A stretch of 57,191 bases of DNA, taken from NCBI GenBank assembly GCA_030148805.1, contig JASBSS010000003.1:1-57191 (forward strand), in the 5' to 3' direction. This DNA comes from Thiogranum sp. GTDB lineage: Bacteria > Pseudomonadota > Gammaproteobacteria > DSM-19610. Positions 25,758 to 34,847 of the stretch are shown here, in pieces. The notes under the pieces are model-generated. The model saw only the letters and a program-made list of their open reading frames with translations. It was not told the DNA's origin and made no database searches. Positions within the stretch are counted from its first letter, which is position 1; each line of letters begins with the position of its first letter. The position numbers and the translations under genes are program-made.

Positions 25758-27415
25758 CGCGGACTCTTGCCGCGCAACAGGGCCTCGGGGTGACGCTCCA
25801 GATAATCCGCCATCACGCGCAAGGAGCGCGCCGCGGCGGCGACTTCCCGCAGCGTGTCCTGCATCTGGGCGTTGAGCACGCCGTCGGGCGAAGCGGTGGC
25901 GTCCAGCGAGCGCAGCGTCCCGGAGGCTTCCTTGAAAGTCGTGCGCATCTCCGCGAGCGTGGCGCGCATGTCGGCGGACAGGCCCGGCGCGTCCTTGGCC
26001 AGCACCGTCATCAGCGTGTTCGCCGTCACCATCAACTGGTTCAGATTGCCGACCGTCTGCTCGAAGTTCGCCTGCTCCAGGCGGTTGAGCAACTGTTGGA
26101 TGCCGCCCAGTATCCCTTCGAACGAACCGGGCAAAGTCGGAATCTCCGGGTACACGCCGGTTTGGGCGACGGTCGCGGCCGGCGCGTCGGGAAAGAAATC
26201 CAGGTCCACGAACAATTTGCCCGTCACCAGATTGCCGGTCTGCAGGCGCGCGCGCAGGCCCTGTGTCTCCACCTGTTTGCGCACCCGGCTGACGGGGTCG
26301 CTGATCAGGCGGTCGAGTTCCGCGCCGGCCTGCGCCGAGCCGTCCAGAGTGGCATAGTTTTCCAACCGCTGTGGTTCCAGGTCCACCAGCACCACCGGCT
26401 CCAGGTGGTCGCCAGCGGCATCCGAGCCCAGTTCGATCGCGCGCACCGTGCCCAGGCGGATGCCGCGATACTCGACCGGCGCGCCCACCTCGAGTCCCCG
26501 CACGGTGCTGTTGAAACGCAGTGCAAAAGTGGTGACGTCGGTGATGGGTTGCTCCAGGCTGGCCGCGCGCGAGGCATAGAGGGTGAAGCGGTGGCCTTCG
26601 GGGGCCGGCGGCAGATCCGCGCCCCGGCCGCTGGTGGCGAACGCGATCCCTCCGCTCAACAAGGAAACGACCGACTCCATGTTGACCTCGACGCCGGAGG
26701 CGCTCAAGGAGAAGCTGACGCCACTGGCGTTCCAGAAACGGGTCGCGCCGGTGATCTGTTTGTCGTGGGGGGACTCGACGAATACCCCCACGTCCACATA
26801 GTCCTCATCCTCGCTCAGGCGGTAATCGGTCACTTCCCCGACCGGAATCTGGCGAAAGTAAACCGGGGTGCCGACCGTGAGCGAACCGACCTGGTCGGCC
26901 CGCAGGCGATAATGGGTGCCGACCCGGTCAGTAGTGATTACCGGCGGCTTCTCCAACCCCGTGAAACGCCGCCGCGGTGTCCCGGTGTTGTTCGGATCGA
27001 TGGCGATATACGCCCCGCTGACCAGCGTGCCCAGGCCGGAGATCTCGCCGGCGCCGAGTCGGGGACGCACTACCCAGAAACGCGTTTCATCGGTCAGGTA
27101 GGGTTCGGCCTCGCGCACCATGCTGATGTGAACCAGGACCTGTGACAGGTCCTCGCTGAAACTCACCGAGCGCACGCTGCCGACCGTCACGTCCTTGAGC
27201 TTGACCTGGGTCCGCCCCTCCTCGATCCCCTCGGCGGTCTTGAAACTGACGACGATATCCGGGCCGCGCTCGGACAGCGTTTTCACAAACAACCAGATCC
27301 CCGCCAGCGCCGCGACGATCGGCAGCAGCCACACCGGCGATAGGCGCCTGCGCGGCGACTCGGTTCGCGCCTGCGGCAGCTGGTCGAAATCCGGGTGCGG
27401 CTCAGGCGCGGGCAT
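25754..27415 (-). CDS. pqiB: PqiB, MCE-domain intermembrane transport protein
   Basis: PqiB bridges the inner and outer membranes as a hexameric MCE tube for lipid traffic. In its 553 residues there is one N-terminal TM (about 26-45, SPVWLLPIVAALAGIWLFV) and three successive MlaD-type domains. The first starts IVVSFKTAEGIEEGRTQVKLKDVTVG; the second has ADQVGSLTVGTPVYFRQIPVG; the third has LEVGAPVEYRGIRLGTV. A long alpha-helical C-terminal needle region follows (about residues 425-530). It overlaps the preceding pqiA half by 14 nt and pqiC by 4 nt. Confidence 0.94.
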   Translation of the reverse strand: MPAPEPHPDFDQLPQARTESPRRRLSPVWLLPIVAALAGIWLFVKTLSERGPDIVVSFKTAEGIEEGRTQVKLKDVTVGSVRSVSFSEDLSQVLVHISMVREAEPYLTDETRFWVVRPRLGAGEISGLGTLVSGAYIAIDPNNTGTPRRRFTGLEKPPVITTDRVGTHYRLRADQVGSLTVGTPVYFRQIPVGEVTDYRLSEDEDYVDVGVFVESPHDKQITGATRFWNASGVSFSLSASGVEVNMESVVSLLSGGIAFATSGRGADLPPAPEGHRFTLYASRAASLEQPITDVTTFALRFNSTVRGLEVGAPVEYRGIRLGTVRAIELGSDAAGDHLEPVVLVDLEPQRLENYATLDGSAQAGAELDRLISDPVSRVRKQVETQGLRARLQTGNLVTGKLFVDLDFFPDAPAATVAQTGVYPEIPTLPGSFEGILGGIQQLLNRLEQANFEQTVGNLNQLMVTANTLMTVLAKDAPGLSADMRATLAEMRTTFKEASGTLRSLDATASPDGVLNAQMQDTLREVAAAARSLRVMADYLERHPEALLRGKSPR

Positions 27416-28019
27416 GGCTTTCCTCGTGGTCCCAGATCAGGCGCGGGTCGAAACTCAACGCCGCCAGCATGGACAGAATCACCACCGCTGTAAAGGCGAG
27501 TGCGCCCGGTCCTGGCAGAATCGTCGCCAGCGCCCCGGCGTGCACCAGCGCCGCGAGCAGCGCGACGACAAAAATATCCACCATCGACCAGCGCCCTACC
27601 AGCTCGATCAGCCGGTACAGGCGAGTGCGCTGCGCCTTGCGCCAGGCCGAACGACGCTGTACCGACAACAGTAGGTAGAGCAGCGCGGCGATTTTCAACA
27701 GCGGCACCAGCACGCTGGCGACAAACACAATCAGCGCCAACGGCCAGTCGCCGTGCACCAGCAGATAGTACACGCCGCTGACAATGGTGTCCGACTGCGT
27801 CCTGCCGAGCGAGACTACGGTCATCACCGGATAGAGGTTGGCCGGCAGATAGGCGATTATTGCCGTGATCAGCAGCGCCCAGGTGACGCGCAGACTATCG
27901 GTTTTGCGCAGTCGCACCGCCGAGCCGCAGCGCGGGCAATGCCCGTGACCCTGCGCCGGCAGTTTCTGCAGCAGGCCGCAGGTGGCGCAACCGGTAAGAC
28001 CGAGTTGTCTAGCGCGCAT
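27402..28019 (-). CDS. pqiA: PqiA-like membrane protein, C-terminal half of a split PqiA
   Basis: The 205-residue protein has a zinc ribbon at its N terminus (CATCG ... HCPRCG) and four TM helices. It contains TDSLRVTWALLITAIIAYLPANLYPVMTVVSLG and WSMVDIFVVALLAALVHAG, the pattern of each PqiA repeat. E. coli PqiA is one protein of about 417 residues with two such repeats; here each repeat is a separate gene. ATG at 28019 lies inside the end of the upstream pqiA half (11-nt overlap). It probably forms a membrane complex with its partner half and PqiB. Confidence 0.88.
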   Translation of the reverse strand: MRARQLGLTGCATCGLLQKLPAQGHGHCPRCGSAVRLRKTDSLRVTWALLITAIIAYLPANLYPVMTVVSLGRTQSDTIVSGVYYLLVHGDWPLALIVFVASVLVPLLKIAALLYLLLSVQRRSAWRKAQRTRLYRLIELVGRWSMVDIFVVALLAALVHAGALATILPGPGALAFTAVVILSMLAALSFDPRLIWDHEESHARA

Positions 28020-28659
28020 CGGATTTCCACCGATGACGATCGAGCCGACGCCATAGATAACCTGGCTCGAAAGAAGACGACGCCGCCGCCGACACGCCAA
28101 TCAGCCCGATATAGGCGAACAGCGAAACGCCCATGTGCATGCTCGCCATATTGCCGAGCTTGACGAAAGCCACCAGCACGCCGAGCATGAACACATCGAG
28201 CATGCCCCAGGGTTGCAGGTGGCTGATCCAGGACAGGGCGAGCCGCGTACCCGGTAGATACAGATTGAACCTGATACTGAGCAGCACATAGAGACTGCTG
28301 GTGATCAAAAGCGTCGGCGCCAGAATACTGGTAATGAACACGGCCACCGCCAGCCCGCCCATGTCGGCTTCATAGAGAGCCTGGGACGCGCCAAAAATTG
28401 TCGTGAACGCCTGTCGGCCCTGAATGTCGAGCAGCATGAAGGGAAAACTGTTGGCCAGCAGCAGCAGGATCAGCGCGGCGCTGAACAGCGCCAGTGGCCG
28501 ATCCAGTCCGCCGGGCGGAATCCGCAACAGCTTGGCGTGACAAACGCCGCAGCGCGCCGTCTGGCCCGGCAATAATACCGGCAGCTGTTGCAAGGCATCG
28601 CATTCGTGACAGGCGATTCGCTCCCGGTCAGTCACATCGAAAGTTGGCGCAGAACTCAT
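28009..28659 (-). CDS. pqiA: PqiA-like membrane protein, N-terminal half of a split PqiA
   Basis: This 216-residue protein is the first gene of the pqi operon. It begins with a zinc ribbon (CHECDALQQLPVL ... CGVCHAKL), then LALFSAALILLLLANSFPFMLLDIQG and WGMLDVFMLGVLVAFVKLG, the same repeat as the next gene. ATG at 28659 was chosen because the zinc ribbon follows shortly; longer starts reach back into the promoter region. It is divergent from the solute-binding protein gene with a 113-bp gap. Confidence 0.87.
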   Translation of the reverse strand: MSSAPTFDVTDRERIACHECDALQQLPVLLPGQTARCGVCHAKLLRIPPGGLDRPLALFSAALILLLLANSFPFMLLDIQGRQAFTTIFGASQALYEADMGGLAVAVFITSILAPTLLITSSLYVLLSIRFNLYLPGTRLALSWISHLQPWGMLDVFMLGVLVAFVKLGNMASMHMGVSLFAYIGLIGVSAAASSSFEPGYLWRRLDRHRWKSDAR

Positions 28660-28772
28660 GAGGGGAATTATCCCTGTCCCGGTAACGCCTGCCAACATGT
28701 GACGCCAAGATAGGCAGCCGCGCGGCCGGCGGGTATAGTGAGCCTCTGGCGCGAATCGACGACGGAGCGGCA

Positions 28773-29543
28773 ATGGGCACGATTTTTCAGCGACTGGCGG
28801 GCTTCGTGGTGGTGCTGTGCCTGGGCACGGGAGGCGCGCTTGGCGGCGAGCTCAATGTGGTCCACAGCGGTCAGTGGCCGCCTTACTCAGACACCAGCCT
28901 GCGCGGTCAGGGGCTGGCCGTCGAGATCGTCACCACGGCGCTCAAACGCGCCGGCTACACGACCGTGGTACGGGTCGACTCGCTGGAGCGGATTCTCGAA
29001 GGCGGCGCGCTGGGCGTCTATGATGTGTTCGCCACCCCCTGGTACAGCGACAGCCGCAACCGCTACCTGCATTTCAGCCAACCGTATCTGCAATCGCGGA
29101 TACGCTTCATCAAGCGCAAAGCTACGGATTTTGATTACCGCTCACTGCAGGATCTGAACGGTGTGGTGATCGGCACCGTGCGTGACTACGCCTATGGCAG
29201 CGATTTCAGCAGCGCTCCCGGCGTCGTCCGGGTGCCGGCCGGCACGCTGATGGAAAATCTGCAGAAACTTATCCAGGAACGGATCGATCTGACCTTGGAC
29301 GACGAACGCGTACTGCGTTACCAGATTCAGCGCTTTATGCCCAATAGCATGGAGCAGTTGGAATTTCTGCAAAAGCCACTGGCCGTGCGCGGTATACATA
29401 TCGGCGTCAGCCGCAAAAACGCCGAGCACGCTCGCATTGTCGCCGGGTTTGACCGGGCGATCGAACAGATGCACCAGGACGGCAGCTTCGCGGCCATCGT
29501 CGCCCGGCACGAGGATGATCAGCGCAGCCCGGCGTCCCCGTAA
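28773..29543 (+). CDS. Periplasmic solute-binding protein (family 3 type)
   Basis: The 256-residue protein has a signal peptide (residues 1-24, VVVLCLGTGGALGGE) and a bacterial solute-binding family 3 domain: LNVVHSGQWPPYSD, GQGLAVEIVTTALKRAGY, YDVFATPWYSDSRNRYLHFSQPYLQSRI. No ABC permease or ATPase gene is adjacent, so it may be an orphan binding protein or feed a receptor; a chemoreceptor gene lies 320 bp downstream on the same strand. The ligand cannot be inferred. Confidence 0.85.
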   Translation: MGTIFQRLAGFVVVLCLGTGGALGGELNVVHSGQWPPYSDTSLRGQGLAVEIVTTALKRAGYTTVVRVDSLERILEGGALGVYDVFATPWYSDSRNRYLHFSQPYLQSRIRFIKRKATDFDYRSLQDLNGVVIGTVRDYAYGSDFSSAPGVVRVPAGTLMENLQKLIQERIDLTLDDERVLRYQIQRFMPNSMEQLEFLQKPLAVRGIHIGVSRKNAEHARIVAGFDRAIEQMHQDGSFAAIVARHEDDQRSPASP

Positions 29544-29862
29544 GACCCACTGGCCGCGCTGATCGTGCGCAATGAGCGCTCAGCGCGCGCTCGACAGGCG
29601 CCGAGCCCGAAAGCGCGCCGACACCCCGCTGCGCCTAGACACCTCCTAAAGACTCCTGCCACTGCGGTCGACACCTAGGGATGAATGCCGCGATCGAGTA
29701 TTGAGTGCAGGGAATCTTGGTACCGACTTTTACCGCCCCACTCCAACTACTGCACACGAGCGCCCCAGGGGCGGTAGGCTCGTGTGTGCCGCTTGCATCG
29801 CACTCTTTGTATAGCCGTAGCGCTTTTGTGGTTTAGCCGTATCATCTTTGGAGAAGTTAGAC
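29544..29862. other. Intergenic region with a cruciform-like inverted repeat
   Basis: No convincing gene is visible in these 319 bp. The main feature is a nested hairpin at 29752-29787: outer arms CACACGAG / CTCGTGTG and an inner CGCCCC / GGGGCG stem. It sits about 77 bp before the chemoreceptor start, so it may be a terminator, attenuator or small structured leader. The last 15 bases contain the chemoreceptor ribosome site GGAGAA. Confidence 0.5.
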
Positions 29863-31773
29863 ATGTTGGCGAAACTGAACATCAAAACCAGGATTATAAT
29901 AGGGTTTATGCTGGTGTTGACGGTGACCCTCGGCGGCTTGTTACCGAGCGTCATGGTGTCACTGTCACGACTTGAAGCACACGCGACACAACAAGAACTC
30001 AACGCCGCCTATGCAAGTCTGGCCAGCGCGATAGAAAGTCAAGGACAACTCGCGCAGGCCCTGAGCGCCGTAGTGGCGGCGAACCCCGACGTGCAACAGG
30101 CGATGGCCGCGGGTGATCGCGAGCGCCTCGCGGCTATCGCGGTGCCGATGTTCAAGGTCATGAAACAACACTACAACGTGCGCCAGTTTCAGTTCCACAC
30201 CCCGCCGGCGACCTCCTTTCTGCGCGCGCATAAACCGGAAAAGTTCGGCGATGACCTTTCTGCGTTCCGTCAAACCGTGCTCATTGCCAACCGCGAAAAA
30301 CGCCCGGTCTACGGCATTGAGCGGGGAGTTGCAGGACTGGGCATGCGGGGTATAGTGCCGGTGTTTTCCGCTGGCCGGCATCTGGGCTCGGTGGAGTTCG
30401 GCATGTCGTTCGGACAGCCTTTCTTCGATAAATTCAAGCGCACGCACCCGGGTTTCGATGTCGCTCTGCATATCGCCCGCGAGGGGGGTTTCGACACCTT
30501 CGCCAGCACCCAGAAGCAGACCCTGGCCAGCGACGATGAACTGCAAAAAGCCTTCGACGGCCGAAGCATTATGCGTAGCGCCAGCCTCAACGACAATTCC
30601 GTGACGATGTACGCCGAAGCCGTGAATGACTTTTCCGGCAACCCCATCGGCGTACTGGAACTTGCCCTCGATACCAGCGCCGCCAGTACGCTGATGCATG
30701 AAGCGCGCAGCGCGGTGGCGATCGCCGCCCTGATCGGCATCGCGCTGGCGCTGTTCATCGCCGGTATCATCACCCGCAGTATTGTGCGCCCGGTGTGCAA
30801 GGCCTCGTTGGGCATGCAGGCTATCGCCGAGGGCGAAGGTGATCTTACCCAGCGTCTCGACGTCAACGGCAGCGACGAAGTAGCGGTACTGGGCATGAAC
30901 TTCAACCGTTTTGTCGAGCGGGTACACCAGCTCGTCAGCCAGGTCGCCGGGGCCACCGCACAACTCGCCGCCGCCGCCGAGCAACTAAGCGCCACCAGCG
31001 AGGAAACCAGCGATCACGTGCGCCACCAGCAATCGGAAACCGATCAGGTCGCCAGTGCCATGCACCAGATGACCGCTACCGCCCAGGCCGTCGCGCATAA
31101 CGCGGTCACCGCCGCTGAGGGTGCTTCGCGCGCCGATGGCGAAGCCCGCAAGGGTCAGCGCGAGGTGTCGCAAACGATCGACGCCATCACCACGCTGGTC
31201 TCTGAAGTGGAAAACGCCACCGCCGTGATTCACAAACTGGAAACAGACAGCGAGGCGGTCGGCAAGGTGCTGGAAGTGATTGGCGGCATTGCCGAGCAGA
31301 CCAACCTGCTGGCGCTCAACGCCGCTATCGAGGCGGCGCGGGCCGGCGAACAGGGCCGCGGCTTTGCCGTCGTGGCTGACGAGGTACGTACCCTGGCACA
31401 GCGCACGCAAACGTCCACGCAGGAGATTCACGAGATGATCGAACGGTTGCAAAGTGGCGCGCGCAGTGCCGTGGAGGTCATGAACCAGGGTCAGCTTCGC
31501 GCCCGGGGAACCACGGAGCAGGCCGCGGCGGCCGGCGCGTCGTTGCAGGGTATCACCGAGGCGGTTGCCCACATCAACGATATGAACGCGCAGATAGCCA
31601 GCGCCGCCGAGGAACAGACCGCCGTGGCGGAGGAAATCAACCGGAATGTGGTCAACATCAGCCAGTCGGTAAACCACAGCAGCCAGGGCGCCCAGCACAC
31701 CGCTCAGGCCAGCGATGAATTGGCGCGCCTGGCCGCCGATCTTCAGGATCGCGTATGCCAATTCAAGATCTGA
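29863..31773 (+). CDS. Methyl-accepting chemotaxis protein with periplasmic dCache-like sensor
   Basis: This is an inner-membrane chemoreceptor of 636 residues. TM1 is at about 9-32 and TM2 at about 285-310; between them lies a ligand-binding domain of about 250 residues with [14 protein letters not shown] and [19 protein letters not shown], the pattern of dCache_3. HAMP follows (RSIVRPV), then a methylation region and the hairpin tip [32 protein letters not shown]. The C terminus has no NWETF-like CheR tether. ATG at 29863 has GGAGAA upstream. A clear terminator follows. Confidence 0.92.
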   Translation: MLAKLNIKTRIIIGFMLVLTVTLGGLLPSVMVSLSRLEAHATQQELNAAYASLASAIESQGQLAQALSAVVAANPDVQQAMAAGDRERLAAIAVPMFKVMKQHYNVRQFQFHTPPATSFLRAHKPEKFGDDLSAFRQTVLIANREKRPVYGIERGVAGLGMRGIVPVFSAGRHLGSVEFGMSFGQPFFDKFKRTHPGFDVALHIAREGGFDTFASTQKQTLASDDELQKAFDGRSIMRSASLNDNSVTMYAEAVNDFSGNPIGVLELALDTSAASTLMHEARSAVAIAALIGIALALFIAGIITRSIVRPVCKASLGMQAIAEGEGDLTQRLDVNGSDEVAVLGMNFNRFVERVHQLVSQVAGATAQLAAAAEQLSATSEETSDHVRHQQSETDQVASAMHQMTATAQAVAHNAVTAAEGASRADGEARKGQREVSQTIDAITTLVSEVENATAVIHKLETDSEAVGKVLEVIGGIAEQTNLLALNAAIEAARAGEQGRGFAVVADEVRTLAQRTQTSTQEIHEMIERLQSGARSAVEVMNQGQLRARGTTEQAAAAGASLQGITEAVAHINDMNAQIASAAEEQTAVAEEINRNVVNISQSVNHSSQGAQHTAQASDELARLAADLQDRVCQFKI

Positions 31774-31821
31774 TCGGCGCCGCGCGGGTGCCGCTGTGCC
31801 CGGACCTTGTCTGAAAACGCC

Positions 31822-31854
31822 TACGCCCGGAACCGCTGGGCGTATACATTTTTT
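31822..31854 (+). terminator. Rho-independent terminator after the chemoreceptor
   Basis: TACGCCC and GGGCGTA form a 7-bp stem with a 9-nt loop, followed four bases later by six T residues. It lies 49 nt after the chemoreceptor stop. Confidence 0.8.
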
Positions 31855-31919
31855 AATGCGGGTTCAGTTAAACCCCCGTAGGCTGTGAGTACTTTTAACG
31901 ATCGCAGCAGAAAGACGTC

Positions 31920-32663
31920 ATGGCTATGCACGCCGAATCACATTATTGCGCGCTCGCTGCGCAGGATGCGCATCAACCCCTGGAGGCTCATGCTTATCCG
32001 GGAGAGATCTGCGCCTTACCCGGCCGACGCGGGCCTGAGCACAGGCTGCTGGCGCACGCGCATCGCAGCCGATACCAGCCGCAGGAAATTCTTTACCACC
32101 AGGGCGACCGCGCTGACACGGCCTATTTTATCGTCTCGGGCTTACTCAAATTCGTCGCCTATTTGCCCAACGGCCGCTCGCGGATAGTGCGTCTGCAGCG
32201 CGCCGGGGCAGCCCTCGGCCTGGCCGGTGTACAGGCCAAAACCTACCGTCACGCCGCCGTGGCGGTGACACCGGTGACGGCGCTTAAAGTCCCTTTCAAT
32301 CTGCTGCAGCGTGTGCGCCGGGACGATCCACAAACGTACATCAGCCTGCTCGAGGATTGGGACGATTATCTTCAGGACGCCGCCGATACCTGGATTACCG
32401 ATTTTTCCACCGGCCCCATTCGCGGCCGCGTGGCCCGGTTGCTGAACTATCTCTGGACGCTCGAAGCGCAAGCGAATCCTGACCGGCTACATCTGCTCAC
32501 CTGCGAAGAGATGGGTTCCATGCTCGGCGTCACCAGCGAGAGCGTGAGTCGTACGCTGGCCGAGTTCAAGCGTCAGCGGATACTCACGCGCGCTGATGCA
32601 CCGGGGGACGACTGCTACCAAGCCGATATTGAATGCCTGCGCGCCATCGGCGCGCAGGAGTAG
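31920..32663 (+). CDS. Crp/Fnr-family transcriptional regulator
   Basis: The 247-residue protein has a cyclic-nucleotide-type beta-barrel (ILYHQGDRADTAYFIVSGLLKFVAYLPNGRSRIVRL, about residues 57-110), a long dimerisation helix and a C-terminal helix-turn-helix with ESVSRTLAEF. The E-S-R pattern of the recognition helix is Fnr-like. It lacks the cysteine cluster of Fnr (only isolated Cys near residues 10 and 31), so it is not an obvious [4Fe-4S] oxygen sensor. The signal is unknown. A palindrome of Crp/Fnr type lies just downstream, before the HiPIP gene, which may be its target. Confidence 0.85.
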   Translation: MAMHAESHYCALAAQDAHQPLEAHAYPGEICALPGRRGPEHRLLAHAHRSRYQPQEILYHQGDRADTAYFIVSGLLKFVAYLPNGRSRIVRLQRAGAALGLAGVQAKTYRHAAVAVTPVTALKVPFNLLQRVRRDDPQTYISLLEDWDDYLQDAADTWITDFSTGPIRGRVARLLNYLWTLEAQANPDRLHLLTCEEMGSMLGVTSESVSRTLAEFKRQRILTRADAPGDDCYQADIECLRAIGAQE

Positions 32664-32694
32664 CCCATGTGCCTGCGTAACAACACCTGACAGA

Positions 32695-32722
32695 AAGGTC
32701 ATTGCGATTTCGCAATGACCTT
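32695..32722. promoter_or_regulatory. Crp/Fnr-type palindrome upstream of the HiPIP gene
   Basis: Perfect 13-bp arms AAGGTCATTGCGA and TCGCAATGACCTT are separated by 2 bp. At its centre is TTGCG-N4-CGCAA (32702-32715), a spacing and symmetry used by several Crp/Fnr-family regulators such as NnrR. It lies 32 nt after the regulator gene and 61 nt before the HiPIP start. It could instead be a terminator hairpin, but there is no T-tract on the plus strand. Confidence 0.55.
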
Positions 32723-32783
32723 GGACCGCTGTGTACCTATTGTCAAACTAACGGATTACCCGTTGACCGAGGAGATATACCTC

Positions 32784-33140
32784 ATGAAGAAATCCAGCAA
32801 AGTCATTCCCGTCGACAGCGGCCGTCGCCGCATGCTGTTAGGCACCGCCGCCACGCTCGCCAGCGTACCTTTAGTCAATCTGCTGATCAGTGCGCGTGCT
32901 GAAGCGGGCGATCTGCCCCATCTTACCCCGGACGATCCCACCGCCAAGGCCTTGCACTACCACAATGATGCCAGCGAGGCCCCGCGCGCCGACAAACCTG
33001 GGATGCCGGCCAAGGAGCAATTCTGTCACAACTGCCGTTTCATTAAGTCGCAGTCCGGTGACTGGCGCCCCTGTCAGATCTTCCCCGGTAAACTGGTCAA
33101 CGCCAACGGCTGGTGCTCCTCCTGGACCAAGGCGAGTTGA
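32784..33140 (+). CDS. hip: High-potential iron-sulfur protein (HiPIP)
   Basis: This is a periplasmic one-electron carrier with a [4Fe-4S] cluster, used by purple and other respiratory proteobacteria. The precursor has 118 residues with a Tat signal (SGRRRMLLGTAATLASVPLVNLL, cleavage near ARAEA). The four cluster ligands are Cys81, Cys84, Cys97 and Cys111 (FCHNC ... PCQIFPG ... NGWCSSW), the standard HiPIP spacing. The ATG at 32784 follows GAGGAGA. It lies directly after a Crp/Fnr regulator gene and a palindromic operator candidate, suggesting redox or respiratory control. Confidence 0.95.
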   Translation: MKKSSKVIPVDSGRRRMLLGTAATLASVPLVNLLISARAEAGDLPHLTPDDPTAKALHYHNDASEAPRADKPGMPAKEQFCHNCRFIKSQSGDWRPCQIFPGKLVNANGWCSSWTKAS

Positions 33141-33731
33141 TCGGGTACGGCGCTCGCGCTGCGCTGCCGGTCGGGCGTGGCCGAGTGCTGATGTATAAAA
33201 AATATCAATAATTTATCCAGTAAGTTATTGAGTTTTTATAATCCAGTCTATAAGGTAGGCGCTGAGCCGGTAACGGTTAACAAAACCTTAATGCCGTTGC
33301 CGGCAACATACCTCGGCGGCGGGCCCTAAGGCGCCGCCATTAACAGGCGGCACTGGCGTTGGATAGAGGCGATTAACCAACTCGGCGACGGAGGCGATGA
33401 GCTTGTTCCTGGTGGCCACGATGGCGACGCGCTATGCTTCAAGTCCTGGTGGAAACAATGATGGCACTGGCTTTATGACGACCCGCACGCCCAACCCCGC
33501 ACAGCGCTTCCGCGCTGAAGCGCTTTTAGGTGCCGGTTCGCACCGCCAACCGGCTGGTCCATCAGGGACTGCCCGGACCGTACCCGCCAGCCGGCGCACG
33601 CCGTCGGGATCAGCGGTGATCGGCCGCCAGACCGCCCCTGCCCCCCTTCTCTGCTGAAGTGCCGCCGTGGATATGCTGGTAAGCGGTGAAGTTTGGATCG
33701 CTGCAACGACGGTAGCGGCGCATAGTTTTCT
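33141..33731. other. Long noncoding stretch after the HiPIP gene
   Basis: I see no convincing gene in these 591 bp; the open frames are short with no ribosome site or recognisable domain. A locally AT-rich imperfect inverted repeat (33194-33240, TATAAAAA ... TTTTTATA with CAATAA/TTATTG inside) lies 53 nt after the HiPIP stop and may act as its terminator. The minus-strand frame around 33320-33425 faintly recalls the end of a transposase (RVAIVATRNKLIASVAELV) but is too short to call. Confidence 0.45.
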
Positions 33732-34847
33732 ATGCATCTAGCCGACATCACCATGTTCTATGCCCCGGCCAGCGGTGGGGTGCGCACCTATTTAAGCGCC
33801 AAACGTGCCTGGCTGCAAACTCAGCCGGGGATCCGGCACAGCTTGTTGGTGCCCGGCGAGCACACCAGCTGCGAACAGGGCGTCTATCTGTTGCCGGCGC
33901 CGACCATCCCGTTCAGCCAGTCCTACCGGTTTCCCCTGAGCGGACGGGCATGGGTCGAACAACTGCAGGCCCTGCGCCCGAACATCATTGAAGCCGGCGA
34001 TCCGTACCGACTCGCCTGGGCTGCCCTGGCGGCCGGCAAATCCCTAGATGTACCCGTGATCGGCTTCTATCACTCGGACCTGCCGCGGCTGGTGGGCGCT
34101 CGAGCCGGGGGCTGGACCGACCCTGTGCTCGATGGTTATGTCCGGCGTCTCTACGGACGTTTCGACCGGGTCCTGGCGCCCTCGCGGCTGATGGCCGACA
34201 AGCTGGCGGGGCTGGGTGTGCAGCGGGTCCAGGTGCAACCGCTGGGCGTCGACACCACCCAGTTTCATCCGCGCCTGGCCGATGCGCAGGCGCGTCACCG
34301 GCTGGGTATTCCCGAACACGCGCACCTGCTGATTTTCGCCGGTCGCGGCTCGCGGGAAAAACACATCCCGATGCTGTTGCAGACCCTGCAGCGACTCGGG
34401 CGGGACTACCATTTGTTGTTAGTCGGCTCTCACATGCCCACCCGCACACCGAGCAACGTCAGCGTCCTGAACCGTTTTGTCGGTCAAAGTGAATTGGCGC
34501 GCCTGATGGCCAGCAGCGACGCCATGCTGCACGCCGGCGACCAGGAGACTTTTGGTCTGGTGATACTCGAAGCCATGGCGAGCGGGCTGCCGGTCGTCGG
34601 GGTGCGCGCCGGGGCGGTGGCCGAACTGGTGGCGCCCGGCACCGGGCTATTGGCCAAGCCCGGTTGCGTTGATTCCCTCGCCCAGACGGTGCGCGCGTTG
34701 TTCGCCGACGGCTGGCCGGAAATGGGTCGCCTGGCGCGGCGGCACGTGGAGCTGCACTACGCCTGGGACCAGGTGCTGCCCTCGCTGCTGGGCCATTATC
34801 GCGAGCTCTGCGGAGACTGGACCTTCGAGACGGCCGCCAATGGCTGA
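33732..34847 (+). CDS. GT4-family glycosyltransferase
   Basis: This is a retaining glycosyltransferase of the GT-B fold with 371 residues. The N-terminal acceptor domain has YAPASGGVRTYLSAKR; the C-terminal nucleotide-sugar domain contains LIFAGRGSREKHIPMLL and the donor-site E-x7-E motif in ETFGLVILEAMASGLPVVG. Donor and acceptor are unknown. It is the first of three overlapping genes with a deacetylase-like protein and a flippase-like membrane protein, pointing to a cell-envelope glycolipid or glycan. Confidence 0.88.
   Translation: MHLADITMFYAPASGGVRTYLSAKRAWLQTQPGIRHSLLVPGEHTSCEQGVYLLPAPTIPFSQSYRFPLSGRAWVEQLQALRPNIIEAGDPYRLAWAALAAGKSLDVPVIGFYHSDLPRLVGARAGGWTDPVLDGYVRRLYGRFDRVLAPSRLMADKLAGLGVQRVQVQPLGVDTTQFHPRLADAQARHRLGIPEHAHLLIFAGRGSREKHIPMLLQTLQRLGRDYHLLLVGSHMPTRTPSNVSVLNRFVGQSELARLMASSDAMLHAGDQETFGLVILEAMASGLPVVGVRAGAVAELVAPGTGLLAKPGCVDSLAQTVRALFADGWPEMGRLARRHVELHYAWDQVLPSLLGHYRELCGDWTFETAANG

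Noticed and set aside
33320-33425. Possible transposase remnant on the minus strand
   Set aside because: Only about 30 residues faintly recall a transposase end. No terminal repeats, target duplication or catalytic motif can be seen.
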